From: Rhodopirellula bahusiensis
Lineage (GTDB): Bacteria; Planctomycetota; Planctomycetia; Pirellulales; Pirellulaceae
Assembly: GCF_002727185.1 (NCBI RefSeq)
Contig: NZ_NIZW01000012.1
Coordinates: 168,954 to 232,953, forward strand
Reading direction: 5' to 3'
DNA: 64,000 bases
Position 1 is the first letter of the stretch. Every line of letters starts with the position of its first letter. This document shows, one piece after another, positions 26,785-34,533 of this stretch. The notes beneath the pieces were generated by a model that made no database searches, was not told where the DNA came from, and saw only the letters and a list, made by a program, of their open reading frames with translations. The position numbers and the translations under genes are program-made.

Positions 26785-28836
26785 TCAGAAAGCGAACTTG
26801 TAGGCCCACTCAAAGACTTCGTGCAGCAACACAAACCCGCTGGCTCGTTTGCCACATTTGACGTCCGCGGTCAACTTGGTACCGGGACTCGGAGACACTT
26901 TGCTCAGTTCAGTGAGGTCAGGCAGGATTCGCATCTTGATGACCGAGCCGTGCTCTTCGTTGGATTCCGCACGCAGCGAAATGTTTTCGACGGGCAACTT
27001 GCCGGGCAACGGTTCATCAGGGTTCGACGCCAGGATGTAATCCACATCCAACGACTGGACCTTGTTGTCATGGATGAACTGGTCCAAGTGACCTTCGCGT
27101 TTTTCAGGCATCTCGATTTCGAGATACATCGGCTTGGAAAGGTCAGCGATTTCCATCAACACTTGACCGGTTTGAATCGGACGGTTGAGCAACATCTTTT
27201 CGACTTCCCATGAAACGACGATGCCATCGATCGGCGACCGTACGATCAAGTCTTCAGCTCGCTGCTCTTTCAGCTGCAGCTTGGCTCGCTGTGCTTCGAG
27301 CTTGGTTTCGACTTCGACCTCTTCCAATTCAATCGCGCGTCGCTCGGTCGCCTTCAATTGCGATCGATTGCGGGACTGAGTCCGGATGCGTTGCAATTCA
27401 GCCAACGTCGTTCGGATCTGACCGCGTAGATCTTCCAGTTCGATGCCGATGTCTGGGTTGATCATCTTCACCAGCGGATCGCCCGCGGCCACGATCGAGT
27501 TGTGATCGACCAGCACCTCACGGACTTCGCCATCGATGCCCGCAAAGACTTCTCGGCGAGCTTCGGCTTTGAGTGTTCCGTCGGCTTCCAGGTCGAACTC
27601 CATCGGGATGAAGATCAATCCGCAGATCAGGGCAGCGATCGCACCGACCACTCCCAATGTCTTTGGCAGAGTTCGGGCTCGCAAAACCCAAGTCGCTCGA
27701 CCGAGTGTTCGCCACACTGGCATCAAGAATAGATTTGAGTGAGCCTGCGAGTTGGCGATTGCGCGAGTGCCGTGCTCGTAAACCAAGTCGCATCGCTGGC
27801 GGAAGATTTCAGGCGGAAGATCCGTTTCGATCTGTTCGACGATCAATGCGCCGATGACTTCACCGCGGTGAGCATCGTCGCGATCAACTTCGCCGGCGGC
27901 ACCCATCTCAGCTTCTTGGCCGAGCTTTCGTTGTGGCTCCCGAAGCGGGAGGACCGCGATGTTCCGTCCGTAAGAAAGGTCAACGTAGTCTTCGAGGGCT
28001 TCTTCGATCTGCGGCGGCAAATCTTCCGTGGACCCGTCGTGCCACAATGGTTCGCCAGCCGCGACAACCCGCGTGGCCAGCACGTTCAGGGCTGCAACGA
28101 TGTTCGAGCGGTTCTCGATCGTGTCCTGACCGCTGATGGCCTCAACTTTACATTTGCCACCCTTTTTGATTGCAACACTGACTCGGTCGCAACCGATCAG
28201 TCGGCGACCTTCGTTGGCGACAATCGCGGCGGTCTCTTTCAGATCCAGTGATTCGTGAGCCGCACGAGCGAAGGAGTCGGCTTGCTGCCAAAGCGTTTGG
28301 CGATCCCCGAGTGTGCGAAGCTTTTGACTGCGGAGCCATTCGGCCGCGAGCTCGCACATCTGCTGCAGGAACCGCAGGTAGCCACGTTGTGTATCGGGGG
28401 CGGTGTCGGGACGCTGGAAGATTTCGATCAAGCCGTCTTTTTGGCCATCGTGCTGCAGAGCACCCAACACCAATAAGTAACGAGTCGGGTTGCCTTCGGC
28501 GTCGCCGTCCGTCGTTCCACTGTAAGGAGGAACGAGCAGCGACTGGCCCGACGCGGCTGCGCGACGAATCAGCCGGTTGTGGCGATCGGCGTCTTCCGTG
28601 CCTTCGTTCAGAATCGACGGCTCAGCGTTGATCTGATACTGCAACCGTAGCTGCTGATCCTCATCGAGCAGCCACACCGCACCACCGGCCGCGGCCAGGG
28701 CGGTGATGATTTTGCTCAGCAACTCCGGATAGAACTCCGAAGCGGTGGCACCGCTCTTGGTGAGAGCTGCGATTTCGTTGACCAAACCGCGGATCTGCGC
28801 TTTGGTTTCTTCGACCGTTTGTTGGTTGACCGACAT
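26785..28836 (-). CDS. GAF-domain / HlyD fusion membrane protein
   Basis: A 683-aa protein, first gene of the export operon. Residues about 30-170 and 190-370 form two GAF-like regions (GGAVWLLDEDQQLRLQYQIN; LIGCDRVSVAIKKGGKCKVE). One transmembrane helix follows at about 385-405 (LGVVGAIAALICGLIFIP), then a HlyD adaptor domain (lipoyl half, coiled coil rich in Arg/Glu, second lipoyl half). The cytoplasmic GAF part could bind a small molecule and gate export through the periplasmic HlyD part. GAF-HlyD fusions are unusual outside planctomycetes and relatives. The upstream divergent region holds a perfect 17-nt palindrome. Confidence 0.87.
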   Translation of the reverse strand: MSVNQQTVEETKAQIRGLVNEIAALTKSGATASEFYPELLSKIITALAAAGGAVWLLDEDQQLRLQYQINAEPSILNEGTEDADRHNRLIRRAAASGQSLLVPPYSGTTDGDAEGNPTRYLLVLGALQHDGQKDGLIEIFQRPDTAPDTQRGYLRFLQQMCELAAEWLRSQKLRTLGDRQTLWQQADSFARAAHESLDLKETAAIVANEGRRLIGCDRVSVAIKKGGKCKVEAISGQDTIENRSNIVAALNVLATRVVAAGEPLWHDGSTEDLPPQIEEALEDYVDLSYGRNIAVLPLREPQRKLGQEAEMGAAGEVDRDDAHRGEVIGALIVEQIETDLPPEIFRQRCDLVYEHGTRAIANSQAHSNLFLMPVWRTLGRATWVLRARTLPKTLGVVGAIAALICGLIFIPMEFDLEADGTLKAEARREVFAGIDGEVREVLVDHNSIVAAGDPLVKMINPDIGIELEDLRGQIRTTLAELQRIRTQSRNRSQLKATERRAIELEEVEVETKLEAQRAKLQLKEQRAEDLIVRSPIDGIVVSWEVEKMLLNRPIQTGQVLMEIADLSKPMYLEIEMPEKREGHLDQFIHDNKVQSLDVDYILASNPDEPLPGKLPVENISLRAESNEEHGSVIKMRILPDLTELSKVSPSPGTKLTADVKCGKRASGFVLLHEVFEWAYKFAF

Positions 28837-29196
28837 GGGCCTGTCTGACTGCTCGGGCGAGAAGGGGGCGGAAATGTCCAGTGGGCCGACACTACTTAAA
28901 ATTCCGCCTAGATCGCCACTGGAAGTCGCTTCAAAAGCGGAGTTTGCATTCTTCGCTGGCGAACTGTGACGCTGGAATGGGAAACGCCGGTTGCCCCGGT
29001 CTTACCCCCCAACACGTCTCGTCCGACAACGCCGAAAACACAGAGAAAATCGATTGAAACGATTCCCGCTGGACAACTTATACATTTTGTATAACCTCTT
29101 GTCCAGAGTCGAGTCGGAAAAGTCGTTGAACTCGTTTCACCATCCGCCGACCCTCGACCTCTTCTCAGACAATCTCTTTCCGCCTGGAACGCCGTT
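28837..29196. other. Divergent intergenic region with an operator-like palindrome
   Basis: About 360 nt between the GAF-HlyD gene (minus) and a small hypothetical gene (plus). An A+T-rich island near 29070-29105 stands out and contains the palindrome listed separately. The plus-strand frame 28991-29308 shows no protein-like features. Confidence 0.5.
29078..29094. promoter_or_regulatory. Perfect inverted repeat, possible operator
   Basis: TTATACA TTT TGTATAA is a perfect 7-3-7 palindrome in an otherwise GC-rich intergenic region. It sits 242 nt upstream of the GAF-HlyD start and about 100-260 nt upstream of the divergent gene. The TATA-like arms could also serve as -10 elements on either strand. 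A dimeric regulator site is the favoured reading. Confidence 0.45.
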
Positions 29197-29778
29197 TTGG
29201 CTGCACCCGAAGATCGACCCGACTCAGCCGACAGTCACCGCATCCAAACCAGCGACAAAAGCGGTGCGGAACCAAAGGCCACGGATCCGAAGATTTCCAA
29301 CGAGGTAAAAGGATCGACACCATCCGAAACCGCAGAAATCGGGAGCCCAGAAATGGAGGGCAACGAGACCGGCCAAATGCTGAAATCTCTGCAGTGGGAA
29401 CTCAACCGGATTCAGCGGACCGTGCGGCTAACCCTTCAGTCCAAGCTGCAGGGACTCGTCGGCCAATCGCTCCCGACACTCAGCGAAAACCGAGAACTTG
29501 CCAATTCCATCCAAAAGATGTTGGACACACATAGCCTTCGGATTCGATGCCCTCAGTGCGGACACGCGTCAATCTTGCGTGTCTCGCCGCGAAAGGGGAT
29601 GCCGGGCGGAGCGTTTGTGCTTGATCACACCATTGATCGCAAACGCACGTTTCATGGTGGATCGTCCTCGGTCCCGCCAATTCAACTGACGGCAAAGCCC
29701 GAGCGAAAAGCGAAGACGACTGCCAAGACACGATCCCAGCCCGCCGCCGCGGGGGAGATCCGATCCAAGGTTGGCTAG
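29197..29778 (+). CDS. Hypothetical protein with a CPQCG knuckle
   Basis: The frame begins with TTG at 29197; ATG at 29353 (MEGNETGQMLK, preceded by GGAG) is an equally good start and gives 141 aa. The first 52 residues are low-complexity Ser/Asp/Lys-rich. The middle is helical (MLKSLQWELNRIQRTVRLTL). A single CPQCGHAS knuckle and a GGAFVLDH segment follow, with a Lys/Ala-rich basic tail. I do not recognise the family. A zinc knuckle with a basic tail could bind nucleic acid, but only one CxxC is present. Confidence 0.55.
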   Translation: MAAPEDRPDSADSHRIQTSDKSGAEPKATDPKISNEVKGSTPSETAEIGSPEMEGNETGQMLKSLQWELNRIQRTVRLTLQSKLQGLVGQSLPTLSENRELANSIQKMLDTHSLRIRCPQCGHASILRVSPRKGMPGGAFVLDHTIDRKRTFHGGSSSVPPIQLTAKPERKAKTTAKTRSQPAAAGEIRSKVG

Positions 29779-29906
29779 CTCGGCTATCCCATTTCGCCCA
29801 AAAAGCCTACAAACGTTTCCCAAATAGCCCTTGCCGAATTTGGGTTCAGTCGAGTAGGTTCTGCGATTCAAATTTTTCGGTGCCCTTTTGTCAGAAGTTG
29901 TGAGCA

Positions 29907-30362
29907 GTGGCTGTTCAACGTACCTACATGGCCAAACCCGGCCAAATCGAAAAGCAATGGCATGTTGTGGATGCCAGCGACGAAGTTCTCGGTCGACTCG
30001 CCAGCGATATCGCTGTCGTATTGATGGGAAAACATCGTCCTGAGTACACCCCACACGTCGATTGCGGCGATTTCGTGATTGTCACCAACGCCGACAAGAT
30101 CGGCATGACGGGCAACAAGATGCGTGATCGCCACTACACTTGGTACACCGGCTACCCGGGCTTGCGTCTGGAAAGCTACCAAGATCGTCATGATCGCAAA
30201 CCGGAATATTTGCTGTATCACGCCGTTCGTCGCATGTTGCCAAAGAACAAACTCGCTCGCCAAATGCTGAGCAAGTTGAAAATCTACGCTGGCCCTGAGC
30301 ACCCACACACCGCTCAGCAACCCGTCGAATTGGCACGCACCGGCAAAAAAGCCAGCGCCTAG
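29907..30362 (+). CDS. rplM: 50S ribosomal protein L13
   Basis: Ribosomal protein uL13 (151 aa), an early-assembly protein of the large subunit. It starts with GTG at 29907 (VAVQRTYMAKPGQ); the family usually begins a few residues before the conserved TxxAKP, so the internal ATG at 29928 is less likely. Signatures: WHVVDASDEVLGRLASDIA, the GDFVIVTNADKI turn, and AVRRMLPKNKLARQMLSKLK. It is followed after 42 nt by rpsI, the standard bacterial pairing. Confidence 0.96.
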   Translation: MAVQRTYMAKPGQIEKQWHVVDASDEVLGRLASDIAVVLMGKHRPEYTPHVDCGDFVIVTNADKIGMTGNKMRDRHYTWYTGYPGLRLESYQDRHDRKPEYLLYHAVRRMLPKNKLARQMLSKLKIYAGPEHPHTAQQPVELARTGKKASA

Positions 30363-30404
30363 TTCCCACACGCCCTCACCGACCGCATCACGCGGGTCTG
30401 ATCC

Positions 30405-30818
30405 ATGATTGCAGTTAAAAAAGACAAGATCAACGGCGACGCACTGGGAACAGGACGTCGCAAAAGCAGCGTTGCCCGAGTACGCGTTCGTCCCGGCAGC
30501 GGAAAAATCACTATCAATGGTAAGTCGATCGAAGATTACTTCGTCAACGACCAACATCGCTACGCGATCACTGAAACCCTCGAAGCCGCTGGCTTGACCG
30601 AATCGGTCGACCTGCTGATTCGTGTTTCGGGCGGCGGAATGACCGGCCAAGCCGGAGCCGTTCGCATGGGCCTCGCTCGTGCTCTGTGCAGCCACGATGA
30701 GGCTTTGCACGACCCGATGCGTGAAGGCAGCTTCCTGACGCGTGATTCACGCATGAAGGAACGTAAGAAACCAGGCCTTCGTGGTGCTCGCCGTGGCGTT
30801 CAGTTTAGCAAACGCTAA
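30405..30818 (+). CDS. rpsI: 30S ribosomal protein S9
   Basis: Ribosomal protein uS9 (137 aa), whose C-terminal tail reaches the P site tRNA. Signatures: GTGRRKSSVARVRVRPGSGK near the N-terminus, VSGGGMTGQAGAVRMGLARAL, and the tail TRDSRMKERKKPGLRGAR ending in QFSKR as expected. It starts at ATG 30405, the only ATG start in this five-gene operon. infA follows 12 nt after the stop. Confidence 0.97.
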   Translation: MIAVKKDKINGDALGTGRRKSSVARVRVRPGSGKITINGKSIEDYFVNDQHRYAITETLEAAGLTESVDLLIRVSGGGMTGQAGAVRMGLARALCSHDEALHDPMREGSFLTRDSRMKERKKPGLRGARRGVQFSKR

Positions 30819-30830
30819 GAAGGTTCAATT

Positions 30831-31052
30831 TTGGGTAAGAAAGAAGAAGCTTTTGAAGTTGAGGGCACCGTTACACAAGCCCTCGCCAACACTCGCTTTC
30901 GTGTGCAATTGGAAACCGGCAACGAGGTCATGGCCCACGTTGCTGGTCGAATGCGAAAGCACTTCATCCGGATTGTTCCAGGCGACAAAGTTCGCGTGGA
31001 GCTTTCGCCATACGATTTGACCAAGGGTCGCATCGTTTACCGCGAACGCTAA
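30831..31052 (+). CDS. infA: Translation initiation factor IF-1
   Basis: IF-1 (73 aa), an OB-fold factor that occupies the A site during initiation. It reads [20 protein letters not shown] with an encoded TTG start at 30831, followed by [20 protein letters not shown] and a conserved [21 protein letters not shown] end. The length is typical. Placement in an rplM-rpsI operon rather than near rpmJ and the secY region is unusual. A short basic ORF follows. Confidence 0.95.
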   Translation: MGKKEEAFEVEGTVTQALANTRFRVQLETGNEVMAHVAGRMRKHFIRIVPGDKVRVELSPYDLTKGRIVYRER

Positions 31053-31138
31053 CATCCGACTGCGTTGGCTGACGGTTTCAATCGCCGATTTGCTTGCCAT
31101 TTTCACACGTCTCTCCTCCAGAAACAGCGACCGATACA

Positions 31139-31237
31139 GTGGCCAAGCCCCACCGGAAAACAAAGAAAGCCAACCACGGCAAACGCCCCGCAAATGCGAA
31201 GGCACGCAAAGCTAAGCGGAAAAAAATCAAGACCTGA
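31139..31237 (+). CDS. 32-residue very basic protein (possible ribosome-associated peptide)
   Basis: A GTG-started ORF between infA and the FabZ-like gene, too short for usual ORF callers. It reads MAKPHRKTKKANHGKRPANA and then continues K/R/A-rich to a final KIKT: 11 Lys, 4 Arg and 2 His in 32 residues, with no acidic residue. Its stop lies 2 nt before the next GTG start, so the spacing suggests a coupled gene. Composition and position among ribosomal and initiation-factor genes resemble small ribosomal proteins such as bTHX, but the sequence is not one I can name. No Shine-Dalgarno site is evident. Confidence 0.6.
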   Translation: MAKPHRKTKKANHGKRPANAKARKAKRKKIKT

Positions 31238-31239
31238 TC

Positions 31240-31776
31240 GTGGCACGCAGCGAATTCATCCTTGATCCGGCTCTGCTGGACGTTGACAAGCCAATCGCCG
31301 ATATCGAAGCGATTCGCCAGTACAACCCGCAGCGGCACGAAATGGAACAGTTGACCGCGATTCTCTATGAGGATCTCGATCAACACGCGTGCGCCGCCTA
31401 CAAGGCAATCACTGAAGACGAGTTTTGGGTTCGCGGTCACATGCCCGGCATGCCGCTGATGCCCGGCGTCGTGATGTTAGAAGCTGTTGCTCAGCTTTCT
31501 AGCTACTACACCCAAAAACACGACCTGCTCGGTGCCGCAATGGTCGGTTTCGGCGGGGTCGATGAAGTTCGCTTTCGAGGAGTTGTTACTCCCGGCGATA
31601 ATCTCATCGTGCTGGTGAAGCTCGAAAAAGCTCGCCGCGGACGCATGATCGTCGCCCGATTCCAAGGCGTCGTCGGCACGGAACTGGTCTTGGAAGGTTG
31701 CCTGCGAGGGATTCCGATCCCAATTGAGGCGGTCACCCGGCAACTGGGTGCCTCCAAAGAATCCGCCGACTCCTGA
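31240..31776 (+). CDS. FabZ-like 3-hydroxyacyl-ACP dehydratase
   Basis: A 178-aa hot-dog-fold protein starting with GTG. The FabZ signature RGHMPGMPLMPGVVMLEAVAQ places the catalytic pair at His67 and Glu81. A 50-residue N-terminal extension and a GGVDEVRFRGVVTPGD segment follow the FabZ/FabA-like pattern. It probably dehydrates beta-hydroxyacyl-ACP in fatty-acid synthesis, although it is somewhat longer than classical FabZ and could be a paralogue. It is the last gene of the rplM-rpsI-infA operon and ends before a hairpin shared with the convergent glgC. Confidence 0.85.
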   Translation: MARSEFILDPALLDVDKPIADIEAIRQYNPQRHEMEQLTAILYEDLDQHACAAYKAITEDEFWVRGHMPGMPLMPGVVMLEAVAQLSSYYTQKHDLLGAAMVGFGGVDEVRFRGVVTPGDNLIVLVKLEKARRGRMIVARFQGVVGTELVLEGCLRGIPIPIEAVTRQLGASKESADS

Positions 31777-31899
31777 GCTTCGCCATCAATTGATGGCGAG
31801 CAACAAGCAGTGGCCAGCAGAATCTCTGCCTTTGGTTTTCGCTGGCATGCGGCCAATCTGAGCGAGTACTTCTAGCTCCATCGACGGGAGCACCATCGA

Positions 31900-31921
31900 G
31901 CTCGGCGGCGAACCGCCGAGC
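31900..31921. terminator. Hairpin between convergent FabZ-like and glgC genes
   Basis: GCTCGGCGG (31900-31908), loop CGAA, CCGCCGAGC (31913-31921): a perfect 9-bp GC stem between two gene ends. It has no T run on either strand, so it is at most a non-canonical bidirectional terminator. Confidence 0.5.
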
Positions 31922-31942
31922 CACAATCGGTCGCCTCGCTGA

Positions 31943-33232
31943 CTAACAGCTGAATCCGTCGGGGATCTGGCCGTCTTTGATCACGATGCTGATTCCATCG
32001 CGAATTTGCAGGTCATCGTCTTCGCCTTGGTGCTCCACCTTGGCTTCGTTCAAGATTCGAACATTCTCACCAACGCGGCAATTCTTATCCAGAATCGCAC
32101 CCTGAATCACGCTTCCGGCGCCGACGCCGACCGGCAGCTTGCCGTCGCGATTTGCACCTCGCATCTCGATGAAGTCGGCTCCCATCACGACGCTGTCTTT
32201 GATCGTGACATTGTCGCCGATAACGGTCCGAAGTCCGATCACGCTGTTTTCGATCGTCACATTGTCACCGATGCGGCAACCGTCCGCGATCAAGCTGCCG
32301 GTGATCTTCGCATCGCCCATGATCGTCGGCGGAAGGAATCGAGGGCGACTGTAGATGGGTGAGTGACGATTGCGAATGTCAAACGGCGGGTTCTTGCTAG
32401 CCAGTGACAAGTTCGCCTCGTAGAACGAGCGAATCGTTCCGATGTCTTCCCAATACCCATCGAACAGGTGCAACTGAACCTTGTGAGTGTTGATCGCCTC
32501 GGGGAAGACTTCTTTGCCGAAGTCACTGTGAAGGCTGTTTTCGAGCATGTCGACCATCAGGTCCTTGTCGAAGATGTACAGCCCCATGCTGGCCAGCAAA
32601 TCACGGCCCTGGCTCTCAATCCCACGAGCATCGATCCAGCTGGGCTCCATGCGGACCTTTGCGATCTCTTCTTCGGTTTGGGGTTTTTCAACAAACCCAG
32701 TCACCCGTCCGGAATCATCGACTTGCATGATTCCCAGTGCCGAAGCGTCTTTTCGCGTCACCGGGATGCCCGCGATGGTCGCGGCCGCTCCCGACTCGAT
32801 GTGAGTCTTCATCATCTCGCGAAAATCCATTCGGTACAGTTGGTCGCCCGAAAGGATCAACACATGCTTGATCCAACTCTCTCGCAGGTGCACCAAGTTT
32901 TTGCGGACCGCGTCGGCGGTGCCCTGGTACCAATCGGTGCCGGAATTCACGGTCTGCTGAGCGGCCAGCAGTTCGACAAACCCACCGCTGAAGTGATCAA
33001 AGGTGTACGTTTGCCGAAGGTGGCGGTGGAGACTCTCGGATAGAAACTGCGTCAGGACATAAGCGCGATTCAGTCCGCTGTTGATGCAATTGCTGATCGG
33101 AATGTCGATCAATCGGTACTTCGCGGCCAATGGCACCGCGGGTTTGGCGCGGATCTTTGTGAGCGGGAACAATCGTGTTCCGCGGCCACCGCCAAGAATC
33201 AACGCGATTGTATTGTTCAAGTCCATGATCAC
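31943..33232 (-). CDS. glgC: Glucose-1-phosphate adenylyltransferase
   Basis: A 429-aa ADP-glucose pyrophosphorylase, the committed step of glycogen synthesis (glucose-1-phosphate plus ATP to ADP-glucose). N-terminal [33 protein letters not shown] is split over residues 10-42, with the nucleotide-binding GGGRGTRL. Sugar-phosphate-site segments GFVEKPQ and the [13 protein letters not shown] strand follow. The C-terminal left-handed beta-helix ([20 protein letters not shown]) carries the allosteric domain. The start may be ATG 33232 or ATG 33226. It is monocistronic. The enzyme is likely allosterically regulated as in the family. Confidence 0.95.
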   Translation of the reverse strand: MIMDLNNTIALILGGGRGTRLFPLTKIRAKPAVPLAAKYRLIDIPISNCINSGLNRAYVLTQFLSESLHRHLRQTYTFDHFSGGFVELLAAQQTVNSGTDWYQGTADAVRKNLVHLRESWIKHVLILSGDQLYRMDFREMMKTHIESGAAATIAGIPVTRKDASALGIMQVDDSGRVTGFVEKPQTEEEIAKVRMEPSWIDARGIESQGRDLLASMGLYIFDKDLMVDMLENSLHSDFGKEVFPEAINTHKVQLHLFDGYWEDIGTIRSFYEANLSLASKNPPFDIRNRHSPIYSRPRFLPPTIMGDAKITGSLIADGCRIGDNVTIENSVIGLRTVIGDNVTIKDSVVMGADFIEMRGANRDGKLPVGVGAGSVIQGAILDKNCRVGENVRILNEAKVEHQGEDDDLQIRDGISIVIKDGQIPDGFSC

Positions 33233-33303
33233 TCTCGTGGGATGACGTGCTAGTTGATGTGGATAGTTGTTGAATGTGAACGTTTGTGTCTGAACCGGCT
33301 AGC

Positions 33304-34278
33304 TTACCAATACTTTTCAAATCGAATGGTGCCGGGTCCCGGTGTTTCTGTGGCATCATGAAATCCGGCTGCACGAAGCAGCGGTAGCATGCCGGGCTTA
33401 TCGGGAACGTCGCCACCGGGCGGCACGTAACCGATCATGTCTGGGTTCCCGCACAGGAAAACGTGTGTGTTGCTGGGCGCGAGTGGATCGCCAACCAACT
33501 CCGCCAACTTGCCGGTGGTGAACATCGTTTGCAGATACTGCTTGCCGACGTAATCAGGGCGGTTTGGCTCTAAATTCTTGGGCTCACGAGTCGTCAGTGG
33601 TAGGTAGCAATAATTGGGAAATCGACGCATCAGCTCATCGTGCTCGCTCTGATAAGCAATGTCCGATTGGTATCGAACGCTGGTTGCGATGACGATTTTC
33701 CCGAGGTGACCACGCGACAGCAAAGTGGTCGCCATCGCGTTGTGGGGAGCTTCGCCGGTGCCGGTTCCGAGCATCAAAACGTTTTCGTTCGTTGGAATCT
33801 CACCCAACAAATATCGCCCGGTGATTTTGCGTTCGACGCAGATTCGATCACCTTCCCCTTTGCCAAACAGGCGAGGCGTTAGGGCAGGTGGCTTGCTCGC
33901 GGAAGTTGCGCCCTGACGCACCAATGTGATGTAGAACTCCAGGTAGTCGATTTGGTCGACGGGCGCCAGTTCGCCCGCATTGGGCGATTCGGCATCGTGC
34001 AGCATCGGGCATGAAATAGAATATGCCCGCCGGACCAACTTTCGCGACTTTTTGACAGGGACGTCCTCAGGCTGGGTGCCTCGCAATCGCGGTTCCCAGT
34101 TCCCCAGCCCGATGGCGACATATTGCCCGGGCTCGAACGGCATCACAGGTTCGTCGCACTGGATCCGGTACCTCGCCAGATCCTCAGTCAGGTCCATCCG
34201 TTTGATGATTGTCGCGTTGTAGTGCTTCTCGCGAAGCCGCTGCTTTTCTTCATCGTCCGGGTAGCCCAGTTCATCCAT
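33304..34278 (-). CDS. Ferredoxin/flavodoxin-NADP+ reductase
   Basis: A 324-aa FAD-dependent oxidoreductase of the Fpr class. The FAD-binding RAYSISCP motif is at about residues 86-93. The NADP-binding region LMLGTGTGEAPHNAMATTLL and the VFLCGNPDMIG segment follow, ending with an aromatic C-terminus (RFEKYW) typical of bacterial FNR. It exchanges electrons between NADPH and ferredoxin or flavodoxin in the cytosol. It is about 60 residues longer than E. coli Fpr because of an N-terminal extension and inserts. It is transcribed divergently from the SHD1-like gene, with a 255-nt gap. Confidence 0.92.
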   Translation of the reverse strand: MDELGYPDDEEKQRLREKHYNATIIKRMDLTEDLARYRIQCDEPVMPFEPGQYVAIGLGNWEPRLRGTQPEDVPVKKSRKLVRRAYSISCPMLHDAESPNAGELAPVDQIDYLEFYITLVRQGATSASKPPALTPRLFGKGEGDRICVERKITGRYLLGEIPTNENVLMLGTGTGEAPHNAMATTLLSRGHLGKIVIATSVRYQSDIAYQSEHDELMRRFPNYCYLPLTTREPKNLEPNRPDYVGKQYLQTMFTTGKLAELVGDPLAPSNTHVFLCGNPDMIGYVPPGGDVPDKPGMLPLLRAAGFHDATETPGPGTIRFEKYW

Positions 34279-34533
34279 CGCGTTTTCAACTCCCAGATGC
34301 CTTTTTCACGTCGGCGACCCCGCCCGCCTGAGTTACTATAGTGGATGAGGTCGAGCGGCGTGGTAGTGTGCACATCGCTTTCCAAGCCCGTCGTTGATCA
34401 ACATTGGTGGGCTGAAGAGAGATGCAAATCGGCTGAAAAGCAGAGCCTTCCGTTCAGTGGAACAGTGACCACCGAGTTTGCCCGTCTCGACTTCGCGATC
34501 TCACCGCCTCACCTTTCATTCGGACCATCGATC

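Noticed and set aside
31065..31265. 66-aa ORF covering the short basic ORF
   Set aside because: It is in a different frame, runs into the FabZ-like gene and has an ordinary out-of-frame composition.
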